A DNA stretch of 64,000 nt from NCBI GenBank assembly GCA_030272585.1, contig BSYQ01000015.1, forward strand, positions 1,488,001 to 1,552,000, read 5' to 3'. Shown here in pieces: positions 11,689-25,800 of this stretch. The DNA comes from Bryopsis sp. KO-2023 (taxonomy: Eukaryota; Chlorophyta; Ulvophyceae; Bryopsidales; Bryopsidaceae). The notes beneath the pieces were generated by a model. It made no database searches and was not told the origin of the DNA. It saw only the letters and a list, made by a program, of their open reading frames with translations. A program made the translations under genes and the position numbers. The first letter of the stretch is position 1, and each line of letters begins with the position of its first letter.

Positions 11689-13373
11689 TTTTTTTTGTCT
11701 TTGGATTAACATGATCGGTTGTCGATTGGGTCCAAAAAATTGGTCGATGCATCGGGATGTGCCTTTTTTAAAAAAACCATTGCCCTACCCCTGCACATCC
11801 CAGACAACCCTTCAAAATAACCAGCCATCAATGCTTTTATTTATTCGGTCACAAAACCAGGAGAGGATGAATTTTAAATCCTTTATTTTTTGCCTTTCTT
11901 TGCTGAGGGTCCCTTTTTTTGTGTGTGCGTGTATAGCCCATTTGGTTTTGTACGTCTATCCTTTCCTGAACACCACTGACACCAGCCGACCCTTCGAATA
12001 CTTGAGGCTGACCAGCTTGGGTGTGGTCGGAGCTTTAGTCAAGGTAGGAACAAAAACCATGCATGATCTTATTGAGCTCATTTGGTTACAAATAAAAGTT
12101 ATACTATTAATAATTTTTATTGTAATTAAATAGTATGTTTAGATTTTACTTGGTTAAAAATCTCCCCCCCCCCCAACCATGCGCAATAAACTGTACAAAC
12201 TGTGGCATCCCGAAGGAGGGCAGGAAATGCCATCGATCGCTGCAGCCCATCCACAAATCGCGTTTTATCAATTTTGTGTTGAAAATTATTTGCGAAGGCA
12301 AATCGCCAGTACCAGTGTTTTCGAAAGCAGATAGGCATGAATGCCTGATCGATAATGCAATCTTAGTTATTTTTATTTTTTAAATTCATGTATTTATTAT
12401 TCACATTTTTATTATTCAGCGCTGTAATGGGCTGGTCATCAGATGCATTCATCAATTCCTATTATTAAAAGTTACTCCATTCAGGAGTCGACCCGAAAGA
12501 AATTCCTTAACCTCATCAAGTTTTTATCAAACAGAGAATTATTGTCTGGCTGGGTAACACCCGAATTTTTTCATTGGGTGCAGGTGGATGACCCCCACGT
12601 GATTAATTTCCTTTTGGCCACTGAATTCATCCCCTTGTGCCTCCGAACGATGGAAACGGGGACGGAGCTGTCCAAAACGGTTTCCACCTTCATTCTCCAA
12701 AAAATCCTTCTCGACGAAGTGGGTTTGCACTACATTTGCGCCACCACGGAGAGGTTCATGGCGGTTTCGGACAGCCTGTCTCAAATGGTGAACATTTTGT
12801 TCGATCAGCCCTCCACGCGACTGCTGAAACACATCATTCGGTGTTACTTGAGGCTGTCGGACCATGCCAGAGCCCGGGAGCTGCTGATAACTTGCCTGCC
12901 TGCGTTGCTGCAAAACGAGCAATTCATTTCTTGTCTAAAATCGGATGCTACCACAAGGAGGTGAGAAGCCTGTGCAGTTTTCCTCTTTTTTTCGGCAGGT
13001 TCTCCTTCTATTTATGCTGGTTTTCCTTCTATTTTCTGCTGGTTTTCTTTCTATTTTCTGCTTGTTTTCCTCTTTTTTCGGCTGGTTTTCCTTCTATCCT
13101 CTGCTTGTTTTCCTCTTTTTTTAGGCTGGTTTTCCTTCAATGGAAATTGAATCATTTTGAAGTGCAGCTAGGATGCGAGAGAGAACAAAAAAAAGACCCA
13201 CCGATTCTTCTGTAGATTTTTATGGTGGTGTGAACCAGAAGATTTAACTTTGCTGTGTGTTTGTGTTTCTTTTTTTCCCCAGGTGGCTGACTCAACTGCT
13301 TGGGAGGGTCAATCGTGGAGAGGCCGTTCAAAGAATGTCGCTTGGTGGGGGTGTGCCGATGCCAGGGATGTGA
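11048..13373 (+). CDS. CNOT9: CCR4-NOT complex subunit 9 (RCD1/Caf40)
   Basis: Four exons (11048-11375, 11937-12043, 12584-12960, 13283-13373) join in phase to 300 residues, the usual length of the family. CNOT9 is the armadillo-repeat subunit of the CCR4-NOT deadenylase complex, which shortens mRNA poly(A) tails; it binds NOT1 and peptides of RNA-binding regulators. Diagnostic blocks are [20 protein letters not shown] near the N terminus, [19 protein letters not shown] in exon 2, [15 protein letters not shown] and [16 protein letters not shown] in exon 3, [20 protein letters not shown], and the final WLTQLL. Nothing is missing. It diverges from the DUF1499 gene across a 316-base spacer, and its third intron carries a pyrimidine-rich tandem repeat. 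Confidence 0.97.
12975..13139 (+). repeat. Degenerate tandem repeat in CNOT9 intron 3
   Basis: About seven copies of a pyrimidine-rich unit near 22 bases, core TTTTCCTTCTATTTTCTGCT, follow each other from just after the donor site. Units differ by substitutions and T-run length. Confidence 0.8.
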
Positions 13374-15151
13374 TTTTTTTTTTTTGAAAACCAACCAAGG
13401 CAAAAAGAAGAAAAGGAAGAAAAAAACAATGCAGATATTGTAGATGCCGATCGGACTTGTTTTTTTTTTCTTTCTTCCTCCGTTTTCCTCCGAAATCCAT
13501 CACCACCAAAAAAAAGCAGGAAAATTAACAGGTGCAACAGAAAAAAAACACTCTCATTTAACCAAAAAAAAATCATCATAAAATCGAAATAGAAGAAACA
13601 AGAGGGAAAGAAAGGGAAAAAAAAAAGGGAGAACGAAAACGGGGAATTTTTTTGTTTTAACCAGAGGGAGAAAAAGCTGGAAAATGAAAAAAAAAAGATG
13701 ACAAAAAATATGTATATATTGAACAGGGAAATGGAGAATTGCTTAGTTTCATAGACATAATGTGGATAAAGCCCAAGGTTTTTTGTTTTGTTTTGAGTTT
13801 TCTTTTTCCTTTCGTTGATAAATTATATAGACATAAGAGAATTCCCAACAAATGCCGAAAAGAAAATTGGGGGTGGCACAAGAAAAAGGCGGTTATTCTC
13901 ACATAAGCCTTTTTTGGTGTGTGTTTTTTTTTTCGATTTTTTTTTTATTTTACTCATAAAGAACAGTGCTATGGAAAAGAGGGGGGGGGGGGGAAGGATA
14001 TTGATGGTTGAAATTGTCATGGAATTCGGAGTTTTCTTTTTTTTTTTTCTTGGTGTAAAAAAAAAACAAAAACTGCTGAACGGAGATGGTTCGAAGCAGT
14101 CGGGTTTTTTTACTAAAGGTTCATAAATTCAGCGCACAAGGTTGTGGGGATCTGGTTGGGTGTTTTTTAAATTGGGTTAATGATTTCCTCTCAGTTTTTT
14201 GCAAACCTTTCCAAGCAGCATGTTGTATCGTGAAGTCAGTATAATGTCCGCTCATTTTCTTGAGCAAAAAAATTTCAACTTGTCTCACAATTTGTTTCTT
14301 TTTGTTTGTTTTTTCTGGAAAGTTGCTGTACCAACACGAATTGAAAATCGACACACCATTATGAATATGCAGTCGTCTCAGGTTTTCCCCCCTGGCGAAT
14401 CCACCAAGTCTATATTAATCTGTTTTCGAACTGCATCCAAGTCGATTACGCAAGGTTTCCTCAAAACAGGAAAATGGTGCAGGCAGGAGGCAGGAATAGA
14501 ACCAACAGCCCAACGGAAAAAGTTACTGTTCCTCAGCCGCGCGCGCTTGTGCATATTTCGATCCAAACTTCTGGAAAAATCTGAAAAAAGTCGTCCAATT
14601 CACCAAAAGCAGAAGGGTGAGGATGCTTCCCCCCAACAACGTGTCAGTACGTCGTACCAATCACGTGATTCGAGGGGAATTTGGTGACGTCTTTTGCGGA
14701 TTCTTGAACGACCTGCCCGACCTGCGTGGGTCGAATCGTATTACGAGAGCGGAGTTTCACACTTGCTCCCTTTTTTTTGTCCAACTTTGGACAAGGGCAA
14801 GAAAAAAACAAACGACCAAGAGAACGCGCGTCACCTTTCTTGTCAAAAACCCCGCGAAACTGGAAGCGCCAGCGACAACCCGGAATCCGCGACGGAATGG
14901 GCAGCCATCCAAAATAAGCGAAAATGCTTACTGGGGTTCACGCTTTCTCGTCCAGTTCCTACTGGGGGTGGAACTGGTGGGGATTTGCGGTTCTAGTTGG
15001 GCTGCTCTTCCTTATCAGGCATGCTTCTTTTCTTTTTCCCCCCAATCCCCCAGCTGCGACAACGTTCGTGATTTTCGAGTGACCAAGGAAATTGGCCAGT
15101 ATTTTCGACCGTGTGTCGGGTTGACGACCGTTAATGCTTGACTTTGGACAG
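13374..15151. other. Intergenic, CNOT9 3' flank to VPS13 5' region
   Basis: The first 750 bases are A-runs, T-runs and a G12 run (13981-13992). From about 14400 the base composition is balanced and short open frames occur on both strands, but none has a recognisable motif. The initiating exon of the VPS13-type gene should lie in the right part, because the first recognised exon has no in-frame ATG. Confidence 0.4.
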
Positions 15152-16899
15152 ATGCTTTCGTCTGGTGGACGTGGTGCTCAGGGCGGCCTTCAGTTGGGTG
15201 CTGAAACCATGGCTCCTCCATCGCGACGTCTCGGCTGTGTTGTGGAGGCCGCGCCAAGGTCAGTAGTTTGCCTTTCCCCGACGAGGTGCAGTACTGAAAG
15301 TCAACGATTGACTCGCGTGCGGGAATCCTTTCCAAGGATTCAGAAACTTGGGCCCTTGTTTGGTTAGAGCGCGCTCGACTGTCGCTCGCCGCTGGAAGGA
15401 AACTGAGGTTGTATGACAAGGGCGGTGGTGGAGCCTGGTCATTCGACTGCACAATTTCTTTATGCCAAAAAAGGAATCAACCTCTGCAAATTTGATATTT
15501 GGCAAATTGACACATTATGCCAGATGTGCTGCATGATCAGATCAAATATGTTGAAATCAACATTGCATCGAGGGCTTTTATTCTTTTCTGGAGGTTCGGA
15601 CATGGAATATGCAATAGATTGTTGAATGTGATTGGGACTTCCCAGGAGAACATCCTCCTGGAAACCAAAAAAAGAAAAAGCTAAAAAAAAACCATAGCTG
15701 ATCAGAATGGAGGTTTTGGAAGACTGTGCTTGAGCGACCTGTTCTGGATTGTCGCAATCAGGTGTGCTGAGGCTGGTGGATGTGGAATTATCATCCGAGG
15801 CCATCGCTGGTCTGGACTTGCCATTCTCATGCACCACAGGTGGGGGTTTGAATCGATACGCACAAGCAACAGGAAAAGTTTTTTTCTTTTTTTCTGGGGA
15901 TGTTCTTTTTCCTCCCATCCCTAGGATAATTGTGAAGTTGATCAATGATCAACAGTGATCAATGGCCACCATCAAACCCTCGGATGGAAAACGAACTTTC
16001 TTTTCTCAACTCCGATCGAAAACAAGTTGGGATCTTTTTACAGAAGAATTAGGTGGTTCCTTTCTAGGACCACACTCCAACAAAAAAATCTAAAAAATCT
16101 AAAAAAGAATCTATGATGATTTTCCAGAAACTGAGATGCTTTCTGAACAGCACTTTTGGGCTGTTCAGCTAATATCCACATTTTAATTTTCCTTAATCCC
16201 TCACTTGGAACTGCTGGGCTTTGAAAAAATGGGGCCCTGACACAGATCCCTTCTTTCTCCTCTACTTATCTATCTATTTATTTATCTATTTTCTTTTATT
16301 TTGTCTGGACACCTTGCCAGACACACATGTCCCAGGGGAACATTTGTTTTTCAAGATGTGTTCTTGCCTTTGATTGTTTTGACGACTCCATCCTACTTCA
16401 AAACTTAAAAAGGCATTCTGAGGCCTGAATCCCCTGCTCGAATTGCTGTGGACACCGACTTACCTGCGCATTCTCACCTTGTGTGTTGGCCTCGTCAGCG
16501 GCCGTGGGATCGGTGGAGTTCCGCCTGACGTCCTGGAGGCCATGTGACGCCACCGTCGAGCTCAGGGTCAGCGGGGTGACCCTGTCCCTGTTTTGTAGGA
16601 ATTTCCCCCAGGTGAGCCCCTGTTTCTTCGATCGTCCAGCCAACGATGCCTCCCCGTTTGACGCGCGGTCGTTTCGATAAACTGAGTCGGCGAAATGTAT
16701 TTCTGTACGTGCTTGTGTGATCTCACCACCCCCAGTTCTGACGTTGATTCTTCTTCTTCTTCTTTATCCATCAATTTTCAGCACATCTCAGCGGAGCAGT
16801 ATCGGGAAATCCGAGACCAAGCGGCACGGAGCCTGAAGAAGCAGACCTTGAAGGCGATCGACGCGGCGCTTTGGGCGAAAGCTCCGACTTGGCGTCTGA
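15152..16899 (+). other. VPS13 N-terminal chorein region (exons 1-4 as read)
   Basis: Exon 15152-15258 reads LVDVVLRAAFSWVLKPWLLH, matching the amphipathic start of chorein domains. Exon 15762-15839 reads VLRLVDVELSSEAIAGLDLP, the usual L-x-NV-x-L-x-x-A-L-x-x-LDLP strand. Exon 16499-16611 reads VGSVEFRLTSWRPCDATVEL. The phases 1/1/1 fit exactly. In animals and plants this end docks on the donor membrane, where ATG2/VPS13 grooves load lipid. An in-frame TAA at 15132 and no ATG before 15159 mean the true start is in an unseen upstream exon. Confidence 0.75.
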
Positions 16900-19800
16900 G
16901 TAAGCGCGGTCGACAGAAACGAAAACCACCCAAGAAAACTGTTTGAGCAATTGCGAGACGAACGCATTACTGGCACCAGCAGAATCGAGGCGACCACTAA
17001 ATAGAGTGCATCGTACAAAAAGAGTGATGCTTCTGAATAGTGTGACATTATGTCCATCGATGATTTGATCTGGATCAGTAAAAAATTGGGTTTTACTCAT
17101 TTTCCCTCACAAAGCAAAATGTTTGAAAATTGCCTTGAACTTTTTTTTTTGCTGCTGAACCTCGTTTTCTTACAGACCACCTGTTCTTTATTATTTTTTT
17201 CCAGTGGTTGCCAGTTGCCCTTCGACTCGGCATCATTTTTTCACTTTGAAAAAAATGCATTTTCAAATATGTACATATAATTCTCATCATATCATATCAT
17301 ATCATAATATTGACCAACCATATTCAGATTTCACATCATGTTTTCCTTTTCTTTTTCTTTTCTCACTCAAATTTTTTTTCCAGAGTCTCTTCTGTATCGG
17401 CTGCTGAGGAGGCATGTGCTCCACCGTCTCGTCCGGGGCTTCAGCTTGCTGGTGGAAGACATCCACATCGAGATCGAATGTGGGAGGTCGACCTCAGAGG
17501 CTGCTGCTCAGTCTGACTGGGGGAAACCGACCGGTTTCGAGAGCGCCGTGGACCACGGGAGGTTCTGCTCGCTCACTTTGAGCGTCAGATCCTTCTCTTA
17601 CGTGGACAACACCGACAAGAGGCTCAATGAAGCAGGGGTGGTTTCATCAAACCTGGACTTGAATGTACGTTTCCTTTTTTCCTTTTTTTTCCTTTTTGCG
17701 TTTCTTCGGCCATTATCATCTATCCAAATTGTCGTGACTGTCCATGAGTAATTAGAGGGGTGTTTTTTTTGTTTTTTTTTCCCTTTTTGATCACAGGGGT
17801 TGAACGTGGATACGAAATGGTGGTCAGATTCGAGCACCGCCAAAAGAAGGTGAGTGGCTCGTCGAATTGAATGAGCACGTCCCACAGGCAATCCTGTTGC
17901 TGGAAGTACTGTCTGCAAATCGATCATTCCATCCAGACACTGATCTCAAAATTTTCTCCTACCAGTTAGTAGAAGACGTCTCAGTTTTTTCTGAAACCCG
18001 AAACCAACTCACCTTTTATTTATTTATTTATTCTTGCACCTATTCTTGTCGGTGCTGGGACTGTTAGCTTTTGCTTACTTTTCAAAACGTATGTATACGT
18101 TTGAATTAAAATATTATTTAACACAAGGCCAAAAGGTGGAGTGCAATAATTGTGTTATTATTCACGTAATTGTGTTACAGGCCGATGTATACATATATTC
18201 ATACATTTTTCTTTCAAAAAAAAAAAAAAAATGCATTTTCAAGGCTGAAAGGCCCCCCCCCCCCCCCCAATGTAGCCCTTACAGTGTGCAAATGAGTGAT
18301 TTAGACGACCCCACTCAGGTTTTCATTTTCTGCGTTTTGTCATGAACACAGTTTCAACCTTGTTCGGCGGTGGAATGTCCACACCAACGTCAAGTGGCAC
18401 ATTTTCTCCGACGTTTTTTCCCGCTCCAACTCGCCCAACGTCCTAATAACGATTTCGCCATCAGCCCTCCTGCTGAATGCCTCGGGGGATTCCCTGCAGT
18501 GCCTGGCAGCGTTGACTGCCCAAATAATGAAATTTTTTCAATTTTACGAGCACCGACGGCAACGGCCGCAAGTAAGCTGGGCAGCACAAGAAATCAAATG
18601 GAAAAAAAAGAAATAAACGTTTGTCAATACTTTTTTGGTAGATGTTTTTTTTTCCCATTTTGCTTGCACCAGTAGCACCCCTAATGAGTTTCTCAGGTTG
18701 GGCAAATGCCTCTTCTGCAAGCATCAGTCTCAGCATAGTTGACCTTTCTAATCATCAGCATGAAAAGAGTGAGAAAAAGTGTGACAAAAGTGTGAGAATC
18801 GTCGACGGTCAATAATGATGTATTTTTCCCATATTTTTTTCCCAGGTTTCGGTGGCCAAACAACCATCTTTGTGGTGGAAACATGCATATCGTTCCGTCA
18901 GACTGGCAATCGATTCATTGCCAGGGGTGAGGAGGACATGCACCAAAGTTAAAACCAGGAGGGAATATCGTAAGAAATATGGAGAGCTGTATGGAGCCAT
19001 AATCAAGCCGCAGGGCTGGTATGTATTTTTTTGAATTATTTTTTCTCAATGTGATTTTCGTTTTTTTTCCTTAATACCCGTAACATTTCATTTTTTCTGG
19101 GGGGGGGGAAGAGTGGAAATGTGGGGGTTATGTGCATGGAGCTGATTTTGGGGTTCAAATTTATAAAAGAAAGAGGCGAAAAAAAAGCGGTTTGCTGTGG
19201 CAGGTCGAAACGATTTCTGTTTCAGAAAGATCACGGTTTGCTTCGTCGGGAGCTCAGGTCTTTGGAGAGCGAGCTCAGCACCATGGAAATTGCAGAATTT
19301 CGATGGTAAATTTTATTGCATTTTTCTTAATTTTTTTATTCGTTTTCTGTTCCTCGTGTTTTGCATGCAACCCACTCTTATTTTGCAAAAGCGAGCGATA
19401 TATTAGCCTCAGTAATCTGATCCTATCCATTCGAACAGCTGCCAGCCTTACTTTTCCTCACAATACACACCACAAGAAAAAAAGCACCACTACTTCGGTA
19501 ATGGGAATTTTTTCCAATAAAAAAAGTATACATATTTGTCGTTTCATTGTGCAGGTGGTATTGGGCCGAGAAATATCGACTCCATAACCCAAATTGCAGC
19601 TCTGATGAGCTTTCTTCAAATTTGAGAACCAAACTATTGGAGGTCGAGAATGTAATGGCTTCCGGAGCCTCAGTTTTTGACAAGGATGTCCGACCAAAAA
19701 CGATCCAGCTGGAAATGAGTTGCCCAAAGGTAAAAAAAAGAGCAAAAACCTTACGGATATCGCTGTATTGACCAGTGAAGCACCCATAAGAAATGCACAA

Positions 19801-22800
19801 GAATTTGCACGAGTATAATAAACGAATGTTTAATTTACATTAGGCAAACTTGCCCAACGAAGGCCGTCCACAACGAGGTGATTTAGCCCTACCTTTTGTA
19901 AAAATCCAGGTCAATATAGTCAGTTCTAGATGCACGAGTAGAACTTGGGCGATTATTTCACATCAGGCGATCCTATAGAAACAAAAGATTGCCGATGTTC
20001 GAGAGATGCACCTATGTTCGAATGCTAAGCTGACTGAGGGTGGAAAAATCAGGTCGGGGTTTGTCTGACCATTGGACACACCCTGGATGAACCTCGGGTG
20101 TTGCAAGCGAACGCCACAGCCCTGGACTTCAAGCTGATCCCCACCCTGGTCAGCTCCGAAGAGCTGAAATATCAAACTCGCAGTGGACCCTTCACCATCT
20201 CGGCACGATGCATGGGGTTGGAAGTCGATCAGGGGCCAATGCCGAAAGGGTGCTCCACACCGTCGAAATCCTGTGGACCTTCCTGGCTGCTCCAGAGTCC
20301 GCCTGTGAGAACAGGATCTGGTCAGGTATCCTCGATTCTAAAAATAGCACCCATGCTGCGTTTACACAGTGCTGCTGCATTCGGGGGCCATCGGAGTGTC
20401 GAGGAAGTGAGAATCTGGTTTGGATGTGTGGTTGGGCAGGCTTTTATGGACCTGACGTACATGAAGCACCCCCTTCAATCGCTGAAACCCAGGGAATTGG
20501 CTCTAGTGATCGCACCCATCGATCTGGCTTACATCGAAGATGTCGTCGTGAGGGTCACTCATTTCGCTTGCCGAAACATAGCAGCTTTGACCAAACTGGA
20601 CGTGCTGCAGAAGCCAGGCATCAACCCACAAATACGGGAAGCTCTGGCGGAACCGGATGATGCGAAATCGGCATTCAATAATCCTTTACAGAGACTGCAA
20701 ATGCAGGTGAAATTGGATATACATATATGTATGTATTGGTCTGGTTGGGATTCGAGATTCGATGCTTGCATTCGATGGGGGGAAATTGTCCATTTGGGGG
20801 CCATCCTCCAGGATATGATTATTGTTTGCGATGATGATTTCGTTCCAAATTTCAGGTGAATGCTGGGGATGTGAGGCTGCTGCTGCCATGTCGAGGGACT
20901 GGACACCCTTTGCCCACTCCACAGCGAAGGAGAACCATTCCACGAGTGAAATCGTCGACTTCCATCGGAGCTTCGAACTGCAGCTCCCCCCTGTATGCCT
21001 CGTCTTCCACCAAATCCGATCGGCACCCCCACCAAACGGTGCTGGTTTGCGTCCTGGGTGGATTCAACGTGAACACCAATTTGCAACAAGAGCTGGAAAA
21101 TCAGGCATCCACCATGCGGGTGTCGTTTCCTGGCATGCGTGCTAGACCTAGCTTCAGCAGGAAAGACAAGTGGGGTCGACCTGGATCGTTTCGAACCTCC
21201 ACCAGCTCCGGAAATGGGGATTCCGGATTGCGTGAGCTGACCTCTCCCAACGGGGCTGCGATTTCGACAAATGTTTCTATGAAATTCAGTGCCCATGCGT
21301 TTTTGGCCGATGCGGGGTCCATCGGGGGAGGCTCTGATTTCCAGAGGACGCTGAAAGTGCTGGAATCAGTGACGGTGGTGGCCAGTTTGCAGAGCTGGCT
21401 GGAGCTGACCGATGATCACGTCAAGCAATATCTACATGTAAGGGGAGGGGGGTGATAAGGATAATGCTTAGATGAGGGAAAAATAGAAAAAGCTGCTAAA
21501 AAAGTGTCCGAAATGAATTTTTCGACACGGATCTGGTGTCAAGAATTCAATTTCTCTTTGAGAAATCCAACGCTGATGTGAGCGTTTTCTTGTTTTTTTT
21601 TCTTTTCTTTCAAGGTTCGCTTGTTTACAACGACCGTGCATGCATATCTTTCCCCTTTTGCTTGGAGCGAGCTCAGCATGCTGTCGATCAACCTCTCCAG
21701 GGCTTTGAGCAATTGCAGCACCTGCCGAACCACATACGGAACAGGAAAAGTTGAATCCGACGATGATTCCAAGGTGATTGTGATATCTCAAGGCCAAAAA
21801 AATAATAAAAAAATAAATATATTCGGTAAAAATATTTTAGACATTTTTTACTCACGGACTTCATAATCGGCATGAATGAATCAAACAAAATCGGGCAGTT
21901 CATGTGCGATCGAGCTGTGTTTCAGTGTGGAGGTTTCAGGAGCCAGCCAGTGGGGTCGATTTGTGTCATCCACCCAGCACATCGTAGTAGAATGTGTTTA
22001 CATTAGTCAGTAAATGTGTGATAGCACTTTTGTATTTTATGGTTAAAAAGAGTACTAATTAAAAATTCTGAATATCGATCCCTAGCAAAAAAAAATGGAA
22101 AAAAAGTTGGCAAGATCGATTAATCCATTGCTTGGTTCATCCATTGCTTGATAAGCTCGAGGGCTGTGATTGCCTTTGGTGGAAATATGTGCAAACGGAG
22201 TGCAGTCAAGAACCTGTTTTAGTTTTTAATTTTTCTCTCTCTGTGTGTGTATTAGACTTCCTTGGATGCAGCCCCTTCCTTGAGCTTACTGATTTTTCTG
22301 GACCTCTCCGTCCCGGATGCCATGCTGTGCCTGGTCAAATCTTTCTCCATGGACCACAGCGTCGCCGATCGCAGCCTCGTTTTGGGCTCCGTGGAGCTGA
22401 AAAACATCGAGGTGCGCAATGTCTCGTTTCATAAAACACACCGTCTGGCTTGGCGCTGTTTTCTTGAGGTGGATGGAGGGGGGGGGGGATGGGGGTTGGG
22501 GTTAATTCACTGTGCATTTGGATGTTTGGTGTCAGGTTTCTGCATTTTTGAACGATATGGAGAAGGATTTCCAGTTTACTCTGGGCAGTCTTGCGGTGTC
22601 AGTGGAACAGCCGGAGGATACCAAGATGGAGCCCAGCGATGGCATACCCAATCCAGAAACCTTTGGGAAAAAATCGACCAAGCCTTTCACCATAATTCGA
22701 CCGGTGCCTGACAGCACAGCCGGTTTTCTCGAATGCAAGGAGTGCAGTGTGCATCAAGCTTTCCGTGCGTGGAAATCCGTCGCTGGAAAAACCCCAACCA

Positions 22801-25800
22801 AACATAGCAAGAAACCCAAAGACAGGTAGGGGTTCTGCAAAAAAAACCTCTGAAAACTCAAGGAGGCAGCGTGTTCGGCAGGTGTGGTTCCCGAATTGAG
22901 CTCAGGGCTGTTTATTTTTTTGCATTCGGTGGTGAAACGCAGTGGTCCGGAAGGAAATTCGAGCAGGCAGAGAAAAAATCAACCTGAGGAAGGTAAAGAT
23001 CGAGGTGGAAATCATGTTCAGTTTTCCGGGCGGATCGTGTGCAGCCAAGAGGAAGTTGCCGTTTCGTTGAGCAGCAGCTTCTTGATTGTGGCCATCGATA
23101 ACAAGGTTTTGGACAGATGCATGGATTTCTTCTTGGAAATGATGGAGGCCAGCACGGTATGCTGTGTTTGTATCTGTATTTCCTGAAAAAGAGTCGAAAA
23201 AACTTGGAAAAAAAAGGAAGTTTTGGACTAAATGGCACGGTATATGATGCAAACGTTGCTCAAAGTTTAAAAAATTAAATAGAAAAAATAAATATAAACA
23301 TCCGCTTGTAGTTTTTGGTTGAATGCATTCTCTTTTTTTCGCAAGCAAAATTTGTGTATTTTTTTGGCATGTGTTCAACGAGTAGTTTAGTCAAGAAGGG
23401 AATAGACATCAGCTCAAGGCTGCGTGGTGTGGTTGTAGTAGAGGAGATTTTATCGTGTGAATTTCTTTTTGAGGACATTTTATCATGTGAATTTCTTTGA
23501 GCTAACCTGTGCGTTTTCCATGGTTTTGACCGAATCGAGTAGAAATATGCTCCAAAGGAGCCGGAAATGAGCGAACCTATCATTTATGAAGGATTGGCAA
23601 CAACTGCAAGGTGTGCACCTCCAGCCGCCGCCGCCCCCCCCCCCCCCCCCCCGTATCATCTCCATGTTGTCACACACACACTCTTGCTCTGTTATTGCTG
23701 AAAAAGTCTTTATACACATAAAAGTCTTTATATACATATATTATTTTTTGAATTGAAAATGTTTTTATACAAGGCTGAACGGCCGAGTGCAGCGCGTTCA
23801 CGGAAATGTGTCATAGGCTGACTCAGAAAGAAACCACCGAAATATCATCACAATGTCCATATCTCTGAACTGACTATATTGAGCTGGATTTTTACCAAGG
23901 GCAGGGCTAAATCACCTCGTTGTGGATGGCCTGCGTTGGGCAAGTTTGCCTAATGTAATTTAAACATTCATTCCATTCATCACAATGTTCATATCTAGCT
24001 CTCTACCCAAATCTATCTATGTATATTGTTTCAGCAATAACAGAAAAGCCTTGATGTGGCTAACTGTTTCTTTCCTTTTTTTTTGGTTATTCCAGATGGT
24101 CACGATTGAAGGGTGCGGTGCGAATGATGGACATCGGCGAGAAGGTTCGAAAGAAGAGAGCGGTTGCATTACTAAAGGATCACATCTCTGCTGGAGCTGC
24201 CACTCAATCTCAAGACCCCCCCCCACCGCCACCAGCACCTGCCATCGTATTTGTGGATATCTCCATCGACTGTTTGCACACGTCTTTGAGCGTTGATAGG
24301 AGGCCCCTGGGGGGGGTGCTGGGCGTCGAGGTTCAAGTGGGTTTGGAAGCTGGGCATTCGAACGGAAGGATGAGGCTGCTGATGGACATTGCTGACCTGA
24401 GCGTATGTGTTCTGAAAAAAAATCAAAACTCTATTTTTAAAGAAATCATATCCAGCAGTTTAGCTTTTTGAAACATCATCCTTCCAGACAATTTCCCAAC
24501 TTCCCCCCCCCCCCCCTTTTTTTTCAGCATTTCATTCTTTTGTTTTACCCTCGTTTTTAATGAACCAGGTGGTGGATAAGCTTTGTGCGGCGGAGAGATA
24601 TCGCACTCTGCTGGATGGGGCTTGCAGTTTTTCGGACCACCTGGCAAGCGAAACTTGCAGTGTCAGTATGGTGATCAGCCGGGACGAAGGCGACCTTTTC
24701 GGCCAAGATTTCAATCATCTGGAAGGTACGGACCCCCCCCCCAAAAAAAAAAAGAAAAGGAAAAGAGAGTTCAAAACTGAAATTTTCTGAGGGGTTGGAG
24801 AAATAATATTCATTTTTTTGTAGTAAATGGCACAGTGCAGCACCCATAATAGAATAGAGTGAAATCCTGACTATGCCCATCCAATATTGCGCATGCTTTG
24901 TAAACGCCGCTAGATCAAGAGAACTATTTTCTGCATCCACGATTTGTGCAGGTATTATTTTTCCTCTTTCTTTTTTTTTTGGGGGGGGGGGAAGGATTAA
25001 TGACCATTCCAACGGGTTCCTTTGGATCTCAGTTCAATGCTCTGGCAAAATTTCACATTGAAACGGGAAAAAGCGTTTTTCATATGCATAGATGATGAGG
25101 AGGTCTGCGTTTCTTTCTTCTTTTTTTTAATAACTTTTCTGTTGAAAACGATGCAAGTTTTTTGTTTGAAGGTAAGATTTTTTCTCCTTTTTTTTTCTGA
25201 AGGTGAATCCTCAGCTGCGTCGAAAAAATCGGTTTCGGAAATCAGTACCAGCATCAAGAATGTTGATCTGGAACGCAAATCTGCGAAAAAGGTGAAGAAA
25301 AATTGCCGAGCTAAAAAAAACCCAAAAGAAAACAAAAAAAACCCCAACCCATTCACGAAACACGAAACGAAATAACATCATCCAGCGCATATTAGTCATT
25401 TATATAGCAGACGGCCTACATGGGGCTTTCATCCTCAATGTAATACATTTTGGAAGGCGAAAAAATAGTTCTTAGTAATCACCCATTTGAATATTATGAA
25501 CATCAAATAAGTGTTGCTCTATCTGCTCTAAAAAAGAAAAACAAGAAAAGAAAAAAAAACGGTTTTGAGTGGCTAAGTTTTTCTTTCTCTGGATGCAGGA
25601 AGCGCTCAACACTTTGATTCGAGTGAAGTTTTCAAACATCCATGCCGTGTTCATCAGTCGATTTGTGAAAGACGTGACATTCTTCTGGGAGCAAATTTCT
25701 CACACCATGACTCGGCTCAAAAAGAGTGACACCGAAAAAACAGAACCCCTTACCACTCCAGCGCCATCCCAAGGTGCAGAAATTAACTACCAAATTAAAT

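Noticed and set aside
12975..13139. CRISPR-like repeat array
   Set aside because: The units are contiguous, degenerate and pyrimidine-rich with no spacers, in a eukaryotic intron.
14460..14560. Possible tRNA on the minus strand (GGTTCTATTCC)
   Set aside because: Only two base pairs of a T stem form and no other arm is present.
20559..21296. 245-codon minus-strand open frame
   Set aside because: It is antisense of two VPS13 exons that are in phase with their neighbours.
23633..23653. Poly-C tract as a G-quadruplex gene-control element
   Set aside because: A plain homopolymer inside an intron; such runs are common in this window and carry no further pattern.
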